DNA of 64,000 nucleotides from Streptomyces sp. NBC_01571 (GTDB lineage Bacteria; Actinomycetota; Actinomycetes; Streptomycetales; Streptomycetaceae). A program made the translations under genes and the position numbers. Position 1 is the first letter of the stretch, and each line of letters opens with the position of its first letter. The notes under the pieces are model-generated. The model was given only the letters and a program-made list of their open reading frames with translations, was not told the DNA's origin and did no database searches. The stretch covers positions 3,782,001-3,846,000 of the forward strand of contig NZ_JAPEPZ010000001.1 of NCBI RefSeq assembly GCF_026339875.1, given 5' to 3'. Shown piece after piece: positions 30,182-38,110 of this stretch.

Positions 30182-31266
30182 CGGTCCGTACCGCCCGCTC
30201 CGCCGGCCGCGGACAACGCTGTCCGCGCCGCGTCCAGCTCGGCGCACAGCACCTCCACCAGTTGCCCCGCGGACAGTTCACGGGCCATCCGGTGCCCCTG
30301 TCCCGCCCACAGGGCCATGCCCTGCGCGTCGCCCGCTTTGGCCGCGGCCTTGCGCAGCGGGGAGGTGAGGTGGTGGACGTCGGGGTACGCGGCGGGCGCG
30401 TACGGACCGTGCTCCCGCATGAAGCGGTTGACCAGGCCGCGCGCGGGGCGGCCGGAGAACGCGCGCGTCAGCTCCGTGCGGACGAAGAGGGGGTTGGTCA
30501 GGGACTGCTTGTGCACGGCGTGCGCGCCGGACTCCGGGGTGGCGAGGAACGCGGTGCCCAGCTGCGCCGCGTCGGCGCCCGCGGCGAGCACGGCGGCGAT
30601 CTGGCTGCCGCGCATGATGCCGCCGGCGGCGACGACCGGGATCTGCACGGTCTCGCGGACCTGGGCGATCAGGGAGAGCAGTCCGATCCCCGTGCCGTCC
30701 GTCTCCGGGTTGTCGCGGTGGGTGCCCTGGTGACCGCCGGCCTCCACGCCCTGCACGACGACCGCGGCGGCCCCCGCCCGCTGCACCGCGAGCGCCTCCT
30801 CGGCGGTGGTCGCGGTGATCATGGTGAGCGTGCCGACGCGGGCGAGGGAGTCCAGGACGTCACGGGTGGGGCAGCCGAAGTGGAAGGAGACCACCGGCAC
30901 CGGGTTGTCGAGGAGGACCGCGAGCTTGGCGTCGTAGCCGTCGTCGCGGCCGCTGTCCGGATCGCCGAGGTCCGTCTCGTACCAGGTGGCCTCACCGGCC
31001 AGCTGGTGGGCGTACACCTCGACGGTGGCCGGGTCCGCGTACTCGGCCTGCGGCATGAAGAGGTTGACCCCGAAGGGCCGGCTCGTCAGCCCGCGCAACT
31101 GCTTGATCTCCTGGTACATGCCGTCGGCGGTCTTGTACCCGGCGGCGAGGAACCCGAGCCCGCCGGCCTCGGACACGGCGGCCGCGAGATGCGGGACGGA
31201 GACCCCGCCCGCCATGGGGGCCTGCACGATCGGGTGAGGGAAGAGATCGGTCAGTGCGGAGGACAT
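30178..31266 (-). CDS. Nitronate monooxygenase / 2-nitropropane dioxygenase family
   Basis: 362 aa FMN-dependent TIM barrel. N-terminal HPIVQAPMAGGVSVPHLAAA, phosphate/FMN loop AAGGIMRGSQIAAVLAAGADAAQLGTAF, and the His of VEAGGHQGTHRD as catalytic base. It oxidises alkyl nitronates such as propionate-3-nitronate in the known family. It is translationally coupled to rsmE downstream, with a 210-bp gap to dnaJ. Confidence 0.88.
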   Translation of the reverse strand: MSSALTDLFPHPIVQAPMAGGVSVPHLAAAVSEAGGLGFLAAGYKTADGMYQEIKQLRGLTSRPFGVNLFMPQAEYADPATVEVYAHQLAGEATWYETDLGDPDSGRDDGYDAKLAVLLDNPVPVVSFHFGCPTRDVLDSLARVGTLTMITATTAEEALAVQRAGAAAVVVQGVEAGGHQGTHRDNPETDGTGIGLLSLIAQVRETVQIPVVAAGGIMRGSQIAAVLAAGADAAQLGTAFLATPESGAHAVHKQSLTNPLFVRTELTRAFSGRPARGLVNRFMREHGPYAPAAYPDVHHLTSPLRKAAAKAGDAQGMALWAGQGHRMARELSAGQLVEVLCAELDAARTALSAAGGAGGTDR

Positions 31267-31426
31267 GACGGCATGTTGTCACGTCCTCCGAACAAGTCCG
31301 AAATCCGGCCTTCCCCCCGCCGCGGGCCGCCGGGACGGACGGTCCACGGCCCTGTTCCGCCCTCGCGGCCGCCCCCTGCTCGTCCCGGTCCGAAGGCCGC
31401 CGCCCCCGGACCCGCTTCGGCCCGAA

Positions 31427-31456
31427 CGGCCCCGTCCTGGAACGCCGGACGGGCCG
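31427..31456 (-). terminator. GC hairpin downstream of dnaJ
   Basis: CGGCCCCGTCC pairs with GGACGGGCCG around a 9-nt loop, 21 nt after the dnaJ stop. The 210-bp gap 31267-31476 holds nothing else recognisable. Confidence 0.6.
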
Positions 31457-31476
31457 AAACGAGCCGACGCCCGGGG

Positions 31477-32613
31477 TCAGCGGCCGTTGAACGCGTCCTT
31501 CAGGCGGGAGAACAGGCCCTGCTGGCCCGGCTGGAACTGCCCGGTCGGACGCTCCTCGCCGCGCAGCTGTGCCAGCTCCCGCAGCAGCCGCTCCTGCTCG
31601 GGATCGAGCTTGGTGGGCGTGGTGACCTCGACATGCACGATGAGGTCGCCCCGGCCGCCGCCGCGCAGATGCGTGACGCCGCGCCCGTGCAGCGGGATCG
31701 ACTGCCCGGACTGCGTGCCGGGCCGGATGTCGACCTCCTCCAGACCGTCGAGGGTCTCGAGCGGCACCTTGGTCCCGAGCGACGCCGCGGTCATCGGAAT
31801 GGTGACCGTGCAGTGCAGGTCGTCACCGCGGCGCTGGAAGGTCGAGTGCGGCAGTTCGTGGATCTCGACGTAGAGGTCACCGGCGGGGCCGCCACCGGGC
31901 CCGACCTCGCCCTCGCCCGCGAGCTGGATCCGGGTGCCGTTGTCGACGCCCGCCGGGATCTTCACCGTGAGCGTGCGCCGGGACCGGACCCGCCCGTCGC
32001 CCGCGCACTCCGGGCACGGGGTCGGCACGACGGTGCCGAAGCCCTGGCACTGCGGGCACGGACGGGACGTCATGACCTGGCCCAGGAACGACCGTGTGAC
32101 CTGGGACACCTCACCACGTCCGCGACACATGTCGCAGGTCTGGGCGGAGGTCCCCGGCGCGGCGCCCTCACCGTTGCAGGTGGCGCACACGACGGCCGTG
32201 TCGACCTGGATGTCCTTCGTCGTGCCGAAGGCGGCCTCGTCCAGCTCGATCTCGAGCCGGATCATGGCGTCCTGGCCGCGCCGCGTGCGCGACCGGGGGC
32301 CCCGCTGCGACGCCGTGCCGAAGAAGGCGTCCATGATGTCCGAGAAGTTGCCGAAGCCACCGGCGCCGAAGCCGCCCGCGCCCGCGCCGCCCGCCTGGGA
32401 CAACGGATCGCCGCCGAGGTCGTAGACCTGCTTCTTCTGCGGGTCCGACAACACCTCGTACGCGGCGTTGATCTCCTTGAACCGCTCCTGCGTCTTCGGA
32501 TCGGGATTGACGTCCGGATGCAGCTCGCGCGCGAGCCGCCGGAAAGCCTTCTTGATCTCGTCCTGGGACGCGTCGCGGCGCACGCCGAGCACGGCGTAGT
32601 AGTCCGTGGCCAC
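31477..32613 (-). CDS. dnaJ: Chaperone protein DnaJ (hrcA-linked copy)
   Basis: 378 aa Hsp40 co-chaperone. J domain residues 1-70 with HPD (LARELHPDVNPD), a G/F-rich linker (GGFGAGGFGNF), four CxxCxGxG-type zinc repeats (CATCNGEG, CDMCRGRG, CPQCQGFG, CPECAGDG) and the C-terminal substrate-binding domain. GTG start at 32613 directly abuts the hrcA stop codon (TAA-GTG). Being in the CIRCE/HrcA operon marks it as the heat-inducible second dnaJ of actinobacteria rather than the dnaK-operon copy. Confidence 0.95.
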   Translation of the reverse strand: MATDYYAVLGVRRDASQDEIKKAFRRLARELHPDVNPDPKTQERFKEINAAYEVLSDPQKKQVYDLGGDPLSQAGGAGAGGFGAGGFGNFSDIMDAFFGTASQRGPRSRTRRGQDAMIRLEIELDEAAFGTTKDIQVDTAVVCATCNGEGAAPGTSAQTCDMCRGRGEVSQVTRSFLGQVMTSRPCPQCQGFGTVVPTPCPECAGDGRVRSRRTLTVKIPAGVDNGTRIQLAGEGEVGPGGGPAGDLYVEIHELPHSTFQRRGDDLHCTVTIPMTAASLGTKVPLETLDGLEEVDIRPGTQSGQSIPLHGRGVTHLRGGGRGDLIVHVEVTTPTKLDPEQERLLRELAQLRGEERPTGQFQPGQQGLFSRLKDAFNGR

Positions 32614-33630
32614 TTAAGACTCCGCCAGGATCTGTCCGACGTACCGTGCCACCGCTCGTACCGCTCCCATCGTTCCCGGGTAATCCATGCGGGTCGGTCC
32701 GACCACGCCGAGTTTGGCTACTGCCTCGTCGCCCGAACCGTAGCCGACGGAGACCACGGACGTGGAGTTGAGTCCCTCGTACGCGTTCTCGTGACCGATC
32801 CGTACGGTCATGCCCGAATCCCCTGCCTCCCCAAGCAACTTGAGGAGCACGACCTGTTCCTCCAGCGCTTCGAGCACCGGTCTGATCGTGAGGGGAAAAT
32901 CATGTCCGAAGCGGGTCAGGTTCGCGGTGCCGCCGATCATCAGGCGCTCCTCGGTCTCCTCGACGAGCGTCTCCAGAAGGGTGGAGAGCACTGTCGCGAC
33001 CGTACCCCGGTCGTCCGCCTCGAAGGCGTCCGGCAGGTCCTGGACCAGCGGCGGGACGTCCGCGAAGCGGCGGCCCGCGACCCGGCTGTTGAGCCGGGCC
33101 CGCAGATCCGCCACGGACGTCTCCCCGAACGGCGCCGGACAGTCGATCATGCGCTGCTCGACCCGCCCGGTGTCCGTGATCAGGACGAGCATCAGTCGCG
33201 CGGGAGCCAGGGACAGCAGCTCCACGTGCCGCACGGTCGATCTCGTCAGCGACGGGTACTGCACGACGGCGACCTGCCGCGTCAGCTGCGCGAGCAGCCG
33301 CACGGTCCGCCCGACGACGTCGTCGAGGTCGACGGCGCCGCCCAGGAAGTTCTGGATGGCCCGCCGCTCGGGTCCGGTCATCGGCTTGACGCCGGCGAGC
33401 TTGTCGACGAAGAGCCGGTAGCCCTTGTCGGTGGGGATGCGCCCGGCACTGGTGTGCGGCTGGGCGATGTACCCCTCGTCCTCCAGGGCGGCCATGTCGT
33501 TGCGGACCGTGGCCGGGGAGACCCCCAGCTGGTGCCGCTCCGTCAGTGCCTTGGAACCGACCGGCTCCTCGGTGCCGACGTAGTCCTGGACGATGGCGCG
33601 CAGCACTTCGAGTCTGCGTTCACTCAGCAC
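32614..33630 (-). CDS. hrcA: Heat-inducible transcription repressor HrcA
   Basis: 338 aa from GTG 33630 with GGAGG 8 nt upstream, giving the usual N-terminus [18 protein letters not shown]-terminal winged helix ([28 protein letters not shown]), central and C-terminal dimerisation domains ([17 protein letters not shown]). Represses CIRCE-controlled chaperone genes and is itself under the CIRCE at 33669-33695. First gene of the hrcA-dnaJ operon. Confidence 0.96.
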   Translation of the reverse strand: MLSERRLEVLRAIVQDYVGTEEPVGSKALTERHQLGVSPATVRNDMAALEDEGYIAQPHTSAGRIPTDKGYRLFVDKLAGVKPMTGPERRAIQNFLGGAVDLDDVVGRTVRLLAQLTRQVAVVQYPSLTRSTVRHVELLSLAPARLMLVLITDTGRVEQRMIDCPAPFGETSVADLRARLNSRVAGRRFADVPPLVQDLPDAFEADDRGTVATVLSTLLETLVEETEERLMIGGTANLTRFGHDFPLTIRPVLEALEEQVVLLKLLGEAGDSGMTVRIGHENAYEGLNSTSVVSVGYGSGDEAVAKLGVVGPTRMDYPGTMGAVRAVARYVGQILAES

Positions 33631-33668
33631 CGCGCACACCTCCAGCTGTCGGTCCCTCGTCGCCTCGC

Positions 33669-33695
33669 TTGGCACTCAGCGCGTGCGAGTGCCAG
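33669..33695. promoter_or_regulatory. CIRCE element (HrcA operator)
   Basis: TTGGCACTC-N9-GAGTGCCAG: 9-bp arms, N9 spacer, close to the TTAGCACTC consensus. It lies 38 bp upstream of the hrcA start, as expected for autoregulation. Confidence 0.92.
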
Positions 33696-33824
33696 CATTC
33701 CCCGGCCCAGTGTACGGCCGGTGGGTACGGCCCCGGCAAGGGCGGGCCCGCGATCTTGCGCACGTATGCCGACGTGTCCCGCGATGTCTCACCGGCGTCC
33801 GCCCTCCGGCCGGCGCCGCGGCAC

Positions 33825-33830
33825 TAGCGT
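33825..33830 (+). promoter_or_regulatory. Leaderless promoter -10 (TAGCGT)
   Basis: TAGCGT ends 6 nt before the ATG at 33837 and there is no ribosome site, so transcription probably starts at the A of the start codon. Confidence 0.5.
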
Positions 33831-33836
33831 CACCGT

Positions 33837-34574
33837 ATGAAGGTGACTTGGGAAGAGCCGGGGTGGGAGGAGCTGGCTCCGCACGTGGGGCGGCGGCGGC
33901 TCGCGCGCTGGGACTGCACGGCGGGGCTGGTGGTGGGCGGGAGCGCGGCGCTCATGGTCGACGCGGGGGCGAGCCTCGGGGAGGGCGCACGGTTGCGCGC
34001 CGAGGCGCGACGGCTCCTCGGCCCGGACCGGGACGTGACGCACCTCGCACTCACCCACCCGCACTTCGACCATGTCTTCGGCGCGGCGTCGTTCACGGAC
34101 GCGCAGGCGTTCGGGGCGGCGGGTCTCGGCGCGGTGTTCGCGCACGAGGGCGCGGAGCTGCGCGTGGACGCCGTACGCCACGGCCTGGACCCGCGTGACG
34201 CCGCAGAGGCCGCGGACGCCCTGGTCCCCCCGCGGCACTCCGTGTCCGGCGAGCGGACGCTCGACCTGGGCGGCGGTGTGCGGGCCCTGCTGGCGAACGT
34301 GGGTCCTGGCCACACCGCGCACGATCTGGTGGTCCTGGTGACCGGGGCGCCCGGCTCACCGGAGGTCGTCTTCTGCGGGGACCTGGTGGAGGAGTCGGGC
34401 GAGCCCCAGGCGGGTCCCGACGCCGTCCCCTCCCACTGGCCGGCGGCGCTGGACCGGCTGCTCGGTCTGGGCGGCGAGGAGGCGGTGTACGTGCCCGGTC
34501 ACGGGGCCGCGGTGAATGCGGCGTTCGTCCGGGCTCAGCGGGACGCGCTGGCGACACGTTTCGGCGTGTCGTAG
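33837..34574 (+). CDS. MBL-fold metallo-hydrolase
   Basis: 245 aa. Metallo-beta-lactamase fold with motif LTHPHFDHVFGAASF (HxHxDH), the downstream His in VGPGHTAHDLVV, Asp in VVFCGDLVEES and a final VYVPGHGAAV. Likely a cytoplasmic hydrolase of a small thioester or lactone; the substrate is unknown. Start ATG 33837 is apparently leaderless (TAGCGT -10). The next gene starts 45 bp later with a similar leaderless promoter. Confidence 0.85.
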   Translation: MKVTWEEPGWEELAPHVGRRRLARWDCTAGLVVGGSAALMVDAGASLGEGARLRAEARRLLGPDRDVTHLALTHPHFDHVFGAASFTDAQAFGAAGLGAVFAHEGAELRVDAVRHGLDPRDAAEAADALVPPRHSVSGERTLDLGGGVRALLANVGPGHTAHDLVVLVTGAPGSPEVVFCGDLVEESGEPQAGPDAVPSHWPAALDRLLGLGGEEAVYVPGHGAAVNAAFVRAQRDALATRFGVS

Positions 34575-34606
34575 GGATCTCACCGTCACCTCCCCGCCGG
34601 TTCTCC

Positions 34607-34612
34607 TATCGT
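34607..34612 (+). promoter_or_regulatory. Leaderless promoter -10 (TATCGT)
   Basis: TATCGT ends 7 nt before ATG 34620 with no Shine-Dalgarno sequence, indicating a leaderless transcript. Confidence 0.5.
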
Positions 34613-34619
34613 CATCCGA

Positions 34620-35423
34620 ATGCGCCAGTACTCTCCGGATCTCACCCCGCCGTGGAAGAAGCCCAAGCCGGTACCCGAGGTCCCCGCGGACCCGGGTCTG
34701 GTGGTCGAGGAACCCGGTACGGGGTTCTGCGGGGCGGTGATCGGCTGCGAGGCGGGCACGGTGACGCTGGAGGACCGCTTCGGCAAGCACCGCGTGTTCC
34801 CGCTTGAGCCGCGCGGCTTCCTGCTGGAGGGCAGGGTGATCACCCTGGTCCGTCCGGCCGCGGGGCCGGTACGGTCCGGCCGTACGGCATCCGGTTCGGT
34901 CGCCGTGCCGGGCGCACGGGCCCGGGTGGCGCGGGCCGGCCGCATCTACGTGGAGGGCCGCCACGACGCCGAACTGGTCGAGCGGGTCTGGGGCGACGAC
35001 CTCCGCATCGAGGGCGTCGTGGTCGAGTACCTGGAGGGCATCGACGATCTCCCCGCCGTCGTCGACGAGTTCGGGCCGGGGCCGGACGCCCGCCTGGGCG
35101 TGCTGGTCGACCATCTGGTGCCCGGCACGAAGGAGTCGCGCATCGCGGAGGCGGTCACGAGTGAGCACGCCCTCGTCCTCGGCCACCCGTACATCGACGT
35201 CTGGGAGGCCGTGAAGCCGTCCTCCGTGGGCATTCCCGCCTGGCCCCGCGTCCCGCGCGGGCAGGACTGGAAGACGGGCGTGTGCCGGGCCCTGGGCTGG
35301 CCGGAGAACACGGGTGCCGCCTGGCAGCACATCCTGTCCCGGGTGCGCTCCTACAAGGACCTGGAGCCGGAACTCCTGGGCCGGGTGGAGGAACTGATCG
35401 ACTTCGTCACGGCGCCGGAGTGA
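34620..35423 (+). CDS. DUF3097 family protein with TOPRIM-like motifs
   Basis: 267 aa, cytoplasmic. The actinobacterial DUF3097 family has no assigned function. The N-terminal region is SH3-like (GFCGAVIGCEAGTVTLEDRF). From about residue 103 a TOPRIM-like pattern is visible: RIYVEGRHDAELVERVWG resembles the catalytic-Glu strand of primase/RNase M5-type TOPRIM proteins, and LGVLVDHLVPGTKESRIA could supply the acidic second motif. This suggests a nucleic-acid-processing or binding role, which is my inference. The 3' end overlaps the convergent gene by 17 nt. Confidence 0.7.
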   Translation: MRQYSPDLTPPWKKPKPVPEVPADPGLVVEEPGTGFCGAVIGCEAGTVTLEDRFGKHRVFPLEPRGFLLEGRVITLVRPAAGPVRSGRTASGSVAVPGARARVARAGRIYVEGRHDAELVERVWGDDLRIEGVVVEYLEGIDDLPAVVDEFGPGPDARLGVLVDHLVPGTKESRIAEAVTSEHALVLGHPYIDVWEAVKPSSVGIPAWPRVPRGQDWKTGVCRALGWPENTGAAWQHILSRVRSYKDLEPELLGRVEELIDFVTAPE

Positions 35424-36747
35424 CGTCGGGGCCGTCGAGGCCGTGAGGGTGGCGGGGGTCGTGGGAGCCGACGGGACCGCCGGCGCCGCCGCCCCGGCTG
35501 CGGTGACCCTTCCTGTCACTTTCTCCCTCGTAGCCGAGCGGCATCCGCTCACCGCCGAACCAGAGCCGCGGTGCCCACTGCCGACAGCCCGCCGCCACCG
35601 CGTGCCGGGCCGCTGCGGGCCGGATGGGAACACGGTGACGCAGCCGGGGCAGCCCCGGCCGCAGCGGCTCGTTGTCGCGTACCCACGCCCACAGCAGCGG
35701 GTCGTCGCGGTCGATCTCGGCCTTCGGGCAGAGTTCTAGCGTGCGCAACAGCGGCGCCTCGTAGATGCCGACGCCGGCGAGCGAGTCCCACGGGAGCGTC
35801 GCGGACCACCCGCTCCGGACGAAGTGGACCCCGTCGGCGTCCATGGTGACGCGGCAGCCGTAGTCCGCCCGGGCTCCCCGGGCGATGGCCACCACGGCCC
35901 AGCCGGCCGACAGCACCAGCACGGCGGCGATCACCTCGCGGACCACTGCGCCCGTACCGCGCCCGTGCTCGGGTACGAGTGCCCATACGGCCCACCCGCA
36001 GAGCGCCACCAGCGCCAGCGCCACGCCGAGCCGCCGGCGCACCAGGATCACGCCCCTCTGGACGACCACCGTGTCCCCGATGTCGACGGCGTCGAACAGG
36101 AGCGGTGCGCGCGTCCCGCGCGCCGGCGTGTCGGTCCGCTCGGCCGTCCGCTCCCGGTGACCCGTCTCGTCCGGCCACCCCGGATACGACATCGGCTGCT
36201 CCTTGCGCCCGAACCACAGCTCGGGCGCCCACCGCACGAACGCCTTCTCGTACGCCTTGTGGGAGTCGCCGACGTCGATGCGGTAGCGGAGCCGGGGCAG
36301 GCCCGGCCGGAGCGGTTCCGTGTCGCGGACGAACTTCCACAGCAGCGGATCGTCGCGGTCCACCTCGTCACGCGGGCACAGCTCGACCGTGAAGACGGCA
36401 TGGTGGCGCGTCCGTGCCCAGTGGATACCGACCCCGGCCAGCGAGTCCCAGCGGATCAGGGCGGTCTCTTTGCCGCGCATCCACCAGAAGCCGGTCGAGT
36501 CGAAGGCGGTGACCCAATGACGGGCCCGCCAGCGGGAGACCAACTGGATCAGGCCGCCCAGGCCCATCGCCAAGAGGATCGCGAGAGGTATCCAGCCGGC
36601 ACCGATCCCGTCGTCCCGGAAGGCGAACCAGAGACCCGTCCCGCCGGCCGCGAGGAACACCACCACGACCGGCAGGCTGAGCAGCAGCCGCCGCAACCCG
36701 TACCGGAGGACGGTCGCGTCCTCGGCCGGCCACTCACCAGAGATCAT
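35407..36747 (-). CDS. Membrane protein with internally duplicated PH-like domain
   Basis: 446 aa, function unknown. Two halves repeat the same plan: a pair of hydrophobic helices (about 22-65 and 225-270) followed by a soluble PH-like module. The paired segments are RWDSLAGVGIHWAR...ELCPRDEVDRDDPLLW...EPLRPGLPRLR and PWDSLAGVGIYEAP...ELCPKAEIDRDDPLLW...EPLRPGLPRLR, each ending in WAPELWFG/WAPRLWFG. This is a clear gene-internal duplication. The C-terminal tail is Gly/His/Pro-rich and disordered. It would be membrane-anchored with cytosolic modules. It converges on the DUF3097 gene. Confidence 0.7.
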   Translation of the reverse strand: MISGEWPAEDATVLRYGLRRLLLSLPVVVVFLAAGGTGLWFAFRDDGIGAGWIPLAILLAMGLGGLIQLVSRWRARHWVTAFDSTGFWWMRGKETALIRWDSLAGVGIHWARTRHHAVFTVELCPRDEVDRDDPLLWKFVRDTEPLRPGLPRLRYRIDVGDSHKAYEKAFVRWAPELWFGRKEQPMSYPGWPDETGHRERTAERTDTPARGTRAPLLFDAVDIGDTVVVQRGVILVRRRLGVALALVALCGWAVWALVPEHGRGTGAVVREVIAAVLVLSAGWAVVAIARGARADYGCRVTMDADGVHFVRSGWSATLPWDSLAGVGIYEAPLLRTLELCPKAEIDRDDPLLWAWVRDNEPLRPGLPRLRHRVPIRPAAARHAVAAGCRQWAPRLWFGGERMPLGYEGESDRKGHRSRGGGAGGPVGSHDPRHPHGLDGPDVTPAP

Positions 36748-36774
36748 GCACGCGGACAGTAGTCGAACGGGTGT

Positions 36775-38007
36775 TCAGTCCACCAGATCCCTGACCACCG
36801 CGTCCGCGAGCAGCCGTCCACGCAGTGTGAGGACGGCGCGGCCCTCGTCGTAGGGGCCGTTCTCGAGGAGTCCGTCGGAGAGCGCGCGGCGGGAGGCCGA
36901 GAGCCCCTCCGGCCGCAGCAGGGAGAGCGGGCAGCCCTCGCGGAGCCGCAGTTCGAGGAGGATCCGCTCCACGCGGCGGTCCTCGCCGGAGAGCAGCTCG
37001 CGCCCCGCCCCGGGGGACCTCCCGGACGCCAGCGCCGCCGCGTACGCCCCGGGGTGCTTCACATTCCACCAGCGCACGCCGCCGACGTGGCTGTGGGCCC
37101 CCGGCCCGGCCCCCCACCAGTCCGCGCCGCGCCAGTACAGCTCGTTGTGCAGGCACCGGCCGGCCTCGGAGGTGGCCCAGTTGGACACCTCGTACCAGTC
37201 GAAGCCCGCCGCCGCCATCACCTCGTCCGCGATGAGGTAGCGGTCCGCGTGGACGTCGTCGTCCGTCATCGGGACCTCGCCGCGGCGGATGCGCCGGGCC
37301 AGCTGGGTGCCCTCCTCGACGATCAGGGCGTACGCGGAGACGTGGTCGGGCCCGGCGCCGAGCGCGGCGTCCAGCGAGGCCCGCCAGTCGTCGTCGGACT
37401 CACCGGGCGTGCCGTAGATCAGGTCGAGGTTCACATGGTCGAAGCCCGCCGCGCGCGCCTCGGCGACACAGGCCTCGGGGCGCCCGGGGGTGTGGGTGCG
37501 GTCGAGCACCTTGAGTACGTGCTGCCGGGCGCTCTGCATGCCGAAGGAGATCCGGTTGAAGCCCCCGGCCCGCAGGGTCGCGAGGTACGCCGGGTCCACC
37601 GACTCCGGGTTCGCCTCCGTGGTGACCTCGGCGTCGTCCGCGAGCCCGAACTCCTCGCGGACCGCGTCCAGCATCCGTACGAGGTCGTCGGCGGCCAGCA
37701 GGGTCGGCGTGCCGCCCCCGACGAAGACCGTGCGGACGGGGCGCGGGTCGTCGCCGAGCACCTTGCGGGCGAGCCGGACCTCGTCGATCAGGGTGGCCGC
37801 GTAGTTGTCGCGGGAGGCGAGCACGCCTCCGGTGCCCCGCAGCTCGGTCGCCGTGTAGGTGTTGAAGTCGCAGTACCCGCAGCGGGTGGCGCAGTACGGC
37901 ACGTGGAGGTAGAACCCGAGGGGGCGAGCGGCGGCCCCGGCCAGGGCGTGCGCGGGCAGCGCCCCGTCGTCGGGGACGGGCTCACCGTCGGGGAGTGCGG
38001 AAGGCAT
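36775..38007 (-). CDS. hemW: HemW-type radical SAM heme chaperone
   Basis: 410 aa from ATG 38007; ATG 38016 in frame is an alternative with slightly better spacing from upstream purines. Coproporphyrinogen-oxidase-like radical SAM protein of the HemW group, which binds heme and delivers it to respiratory enzymes. The cluster motif PYCATRCGYCDF (CxxxCxxC) is present, then VFVGGGTPTLL and the NLDLIYGTPGES motif; a C-terminal HemW winged helix follows. The extra Cys typical of true HemN is absent. In many bacteria it neighbours hrcA-dnaJ, as here. Confidence 0.88.
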   Translation of the reverse strand: MPSALPDGEPVPDDGALPAHALAGAAARPLGFYLHVPYCATRCGYCDFNTYTATELRGTGGVLASRDNYAATLIDEVRLARKVLGDDPRPVRTVFVGGGTPTLLAADDLVRMLDAVREEFGLADDAEVTTEANPESVDPAYLATLRAGGFNRISFGMQSARQHVLKVLDRTHTPGRPEACVAEARAAGFDHVNLDLIYGTPGESDDDWRASLDAALGAGPDHVSAYALIVEEGTQLARRIRRGEVPMTDDDVHADRYLIADEVMAAAGFDWYEVSNWATSEAGRCLHNELYWRGADWWGAGPGAHSHVGGVRWWNVKHPGAYAAALASGRSPGAGRELLSGEDRRVERILLELRLREGCPLSLLRPEGLSASRRALSDGLLENGPYDEGRAVLTLRGRLLADAVVRDLVD

Positions 38008-38110
38008 GCCTTCCATTGTCCCGTACTCGGCCGCATGCCCCTTTCCACGCACTCTCGCCCGTCCGACCCCCCGCTCCCGCGCCGGTCCCGGCTCGCATGC
38101 CGGTCCCGCC

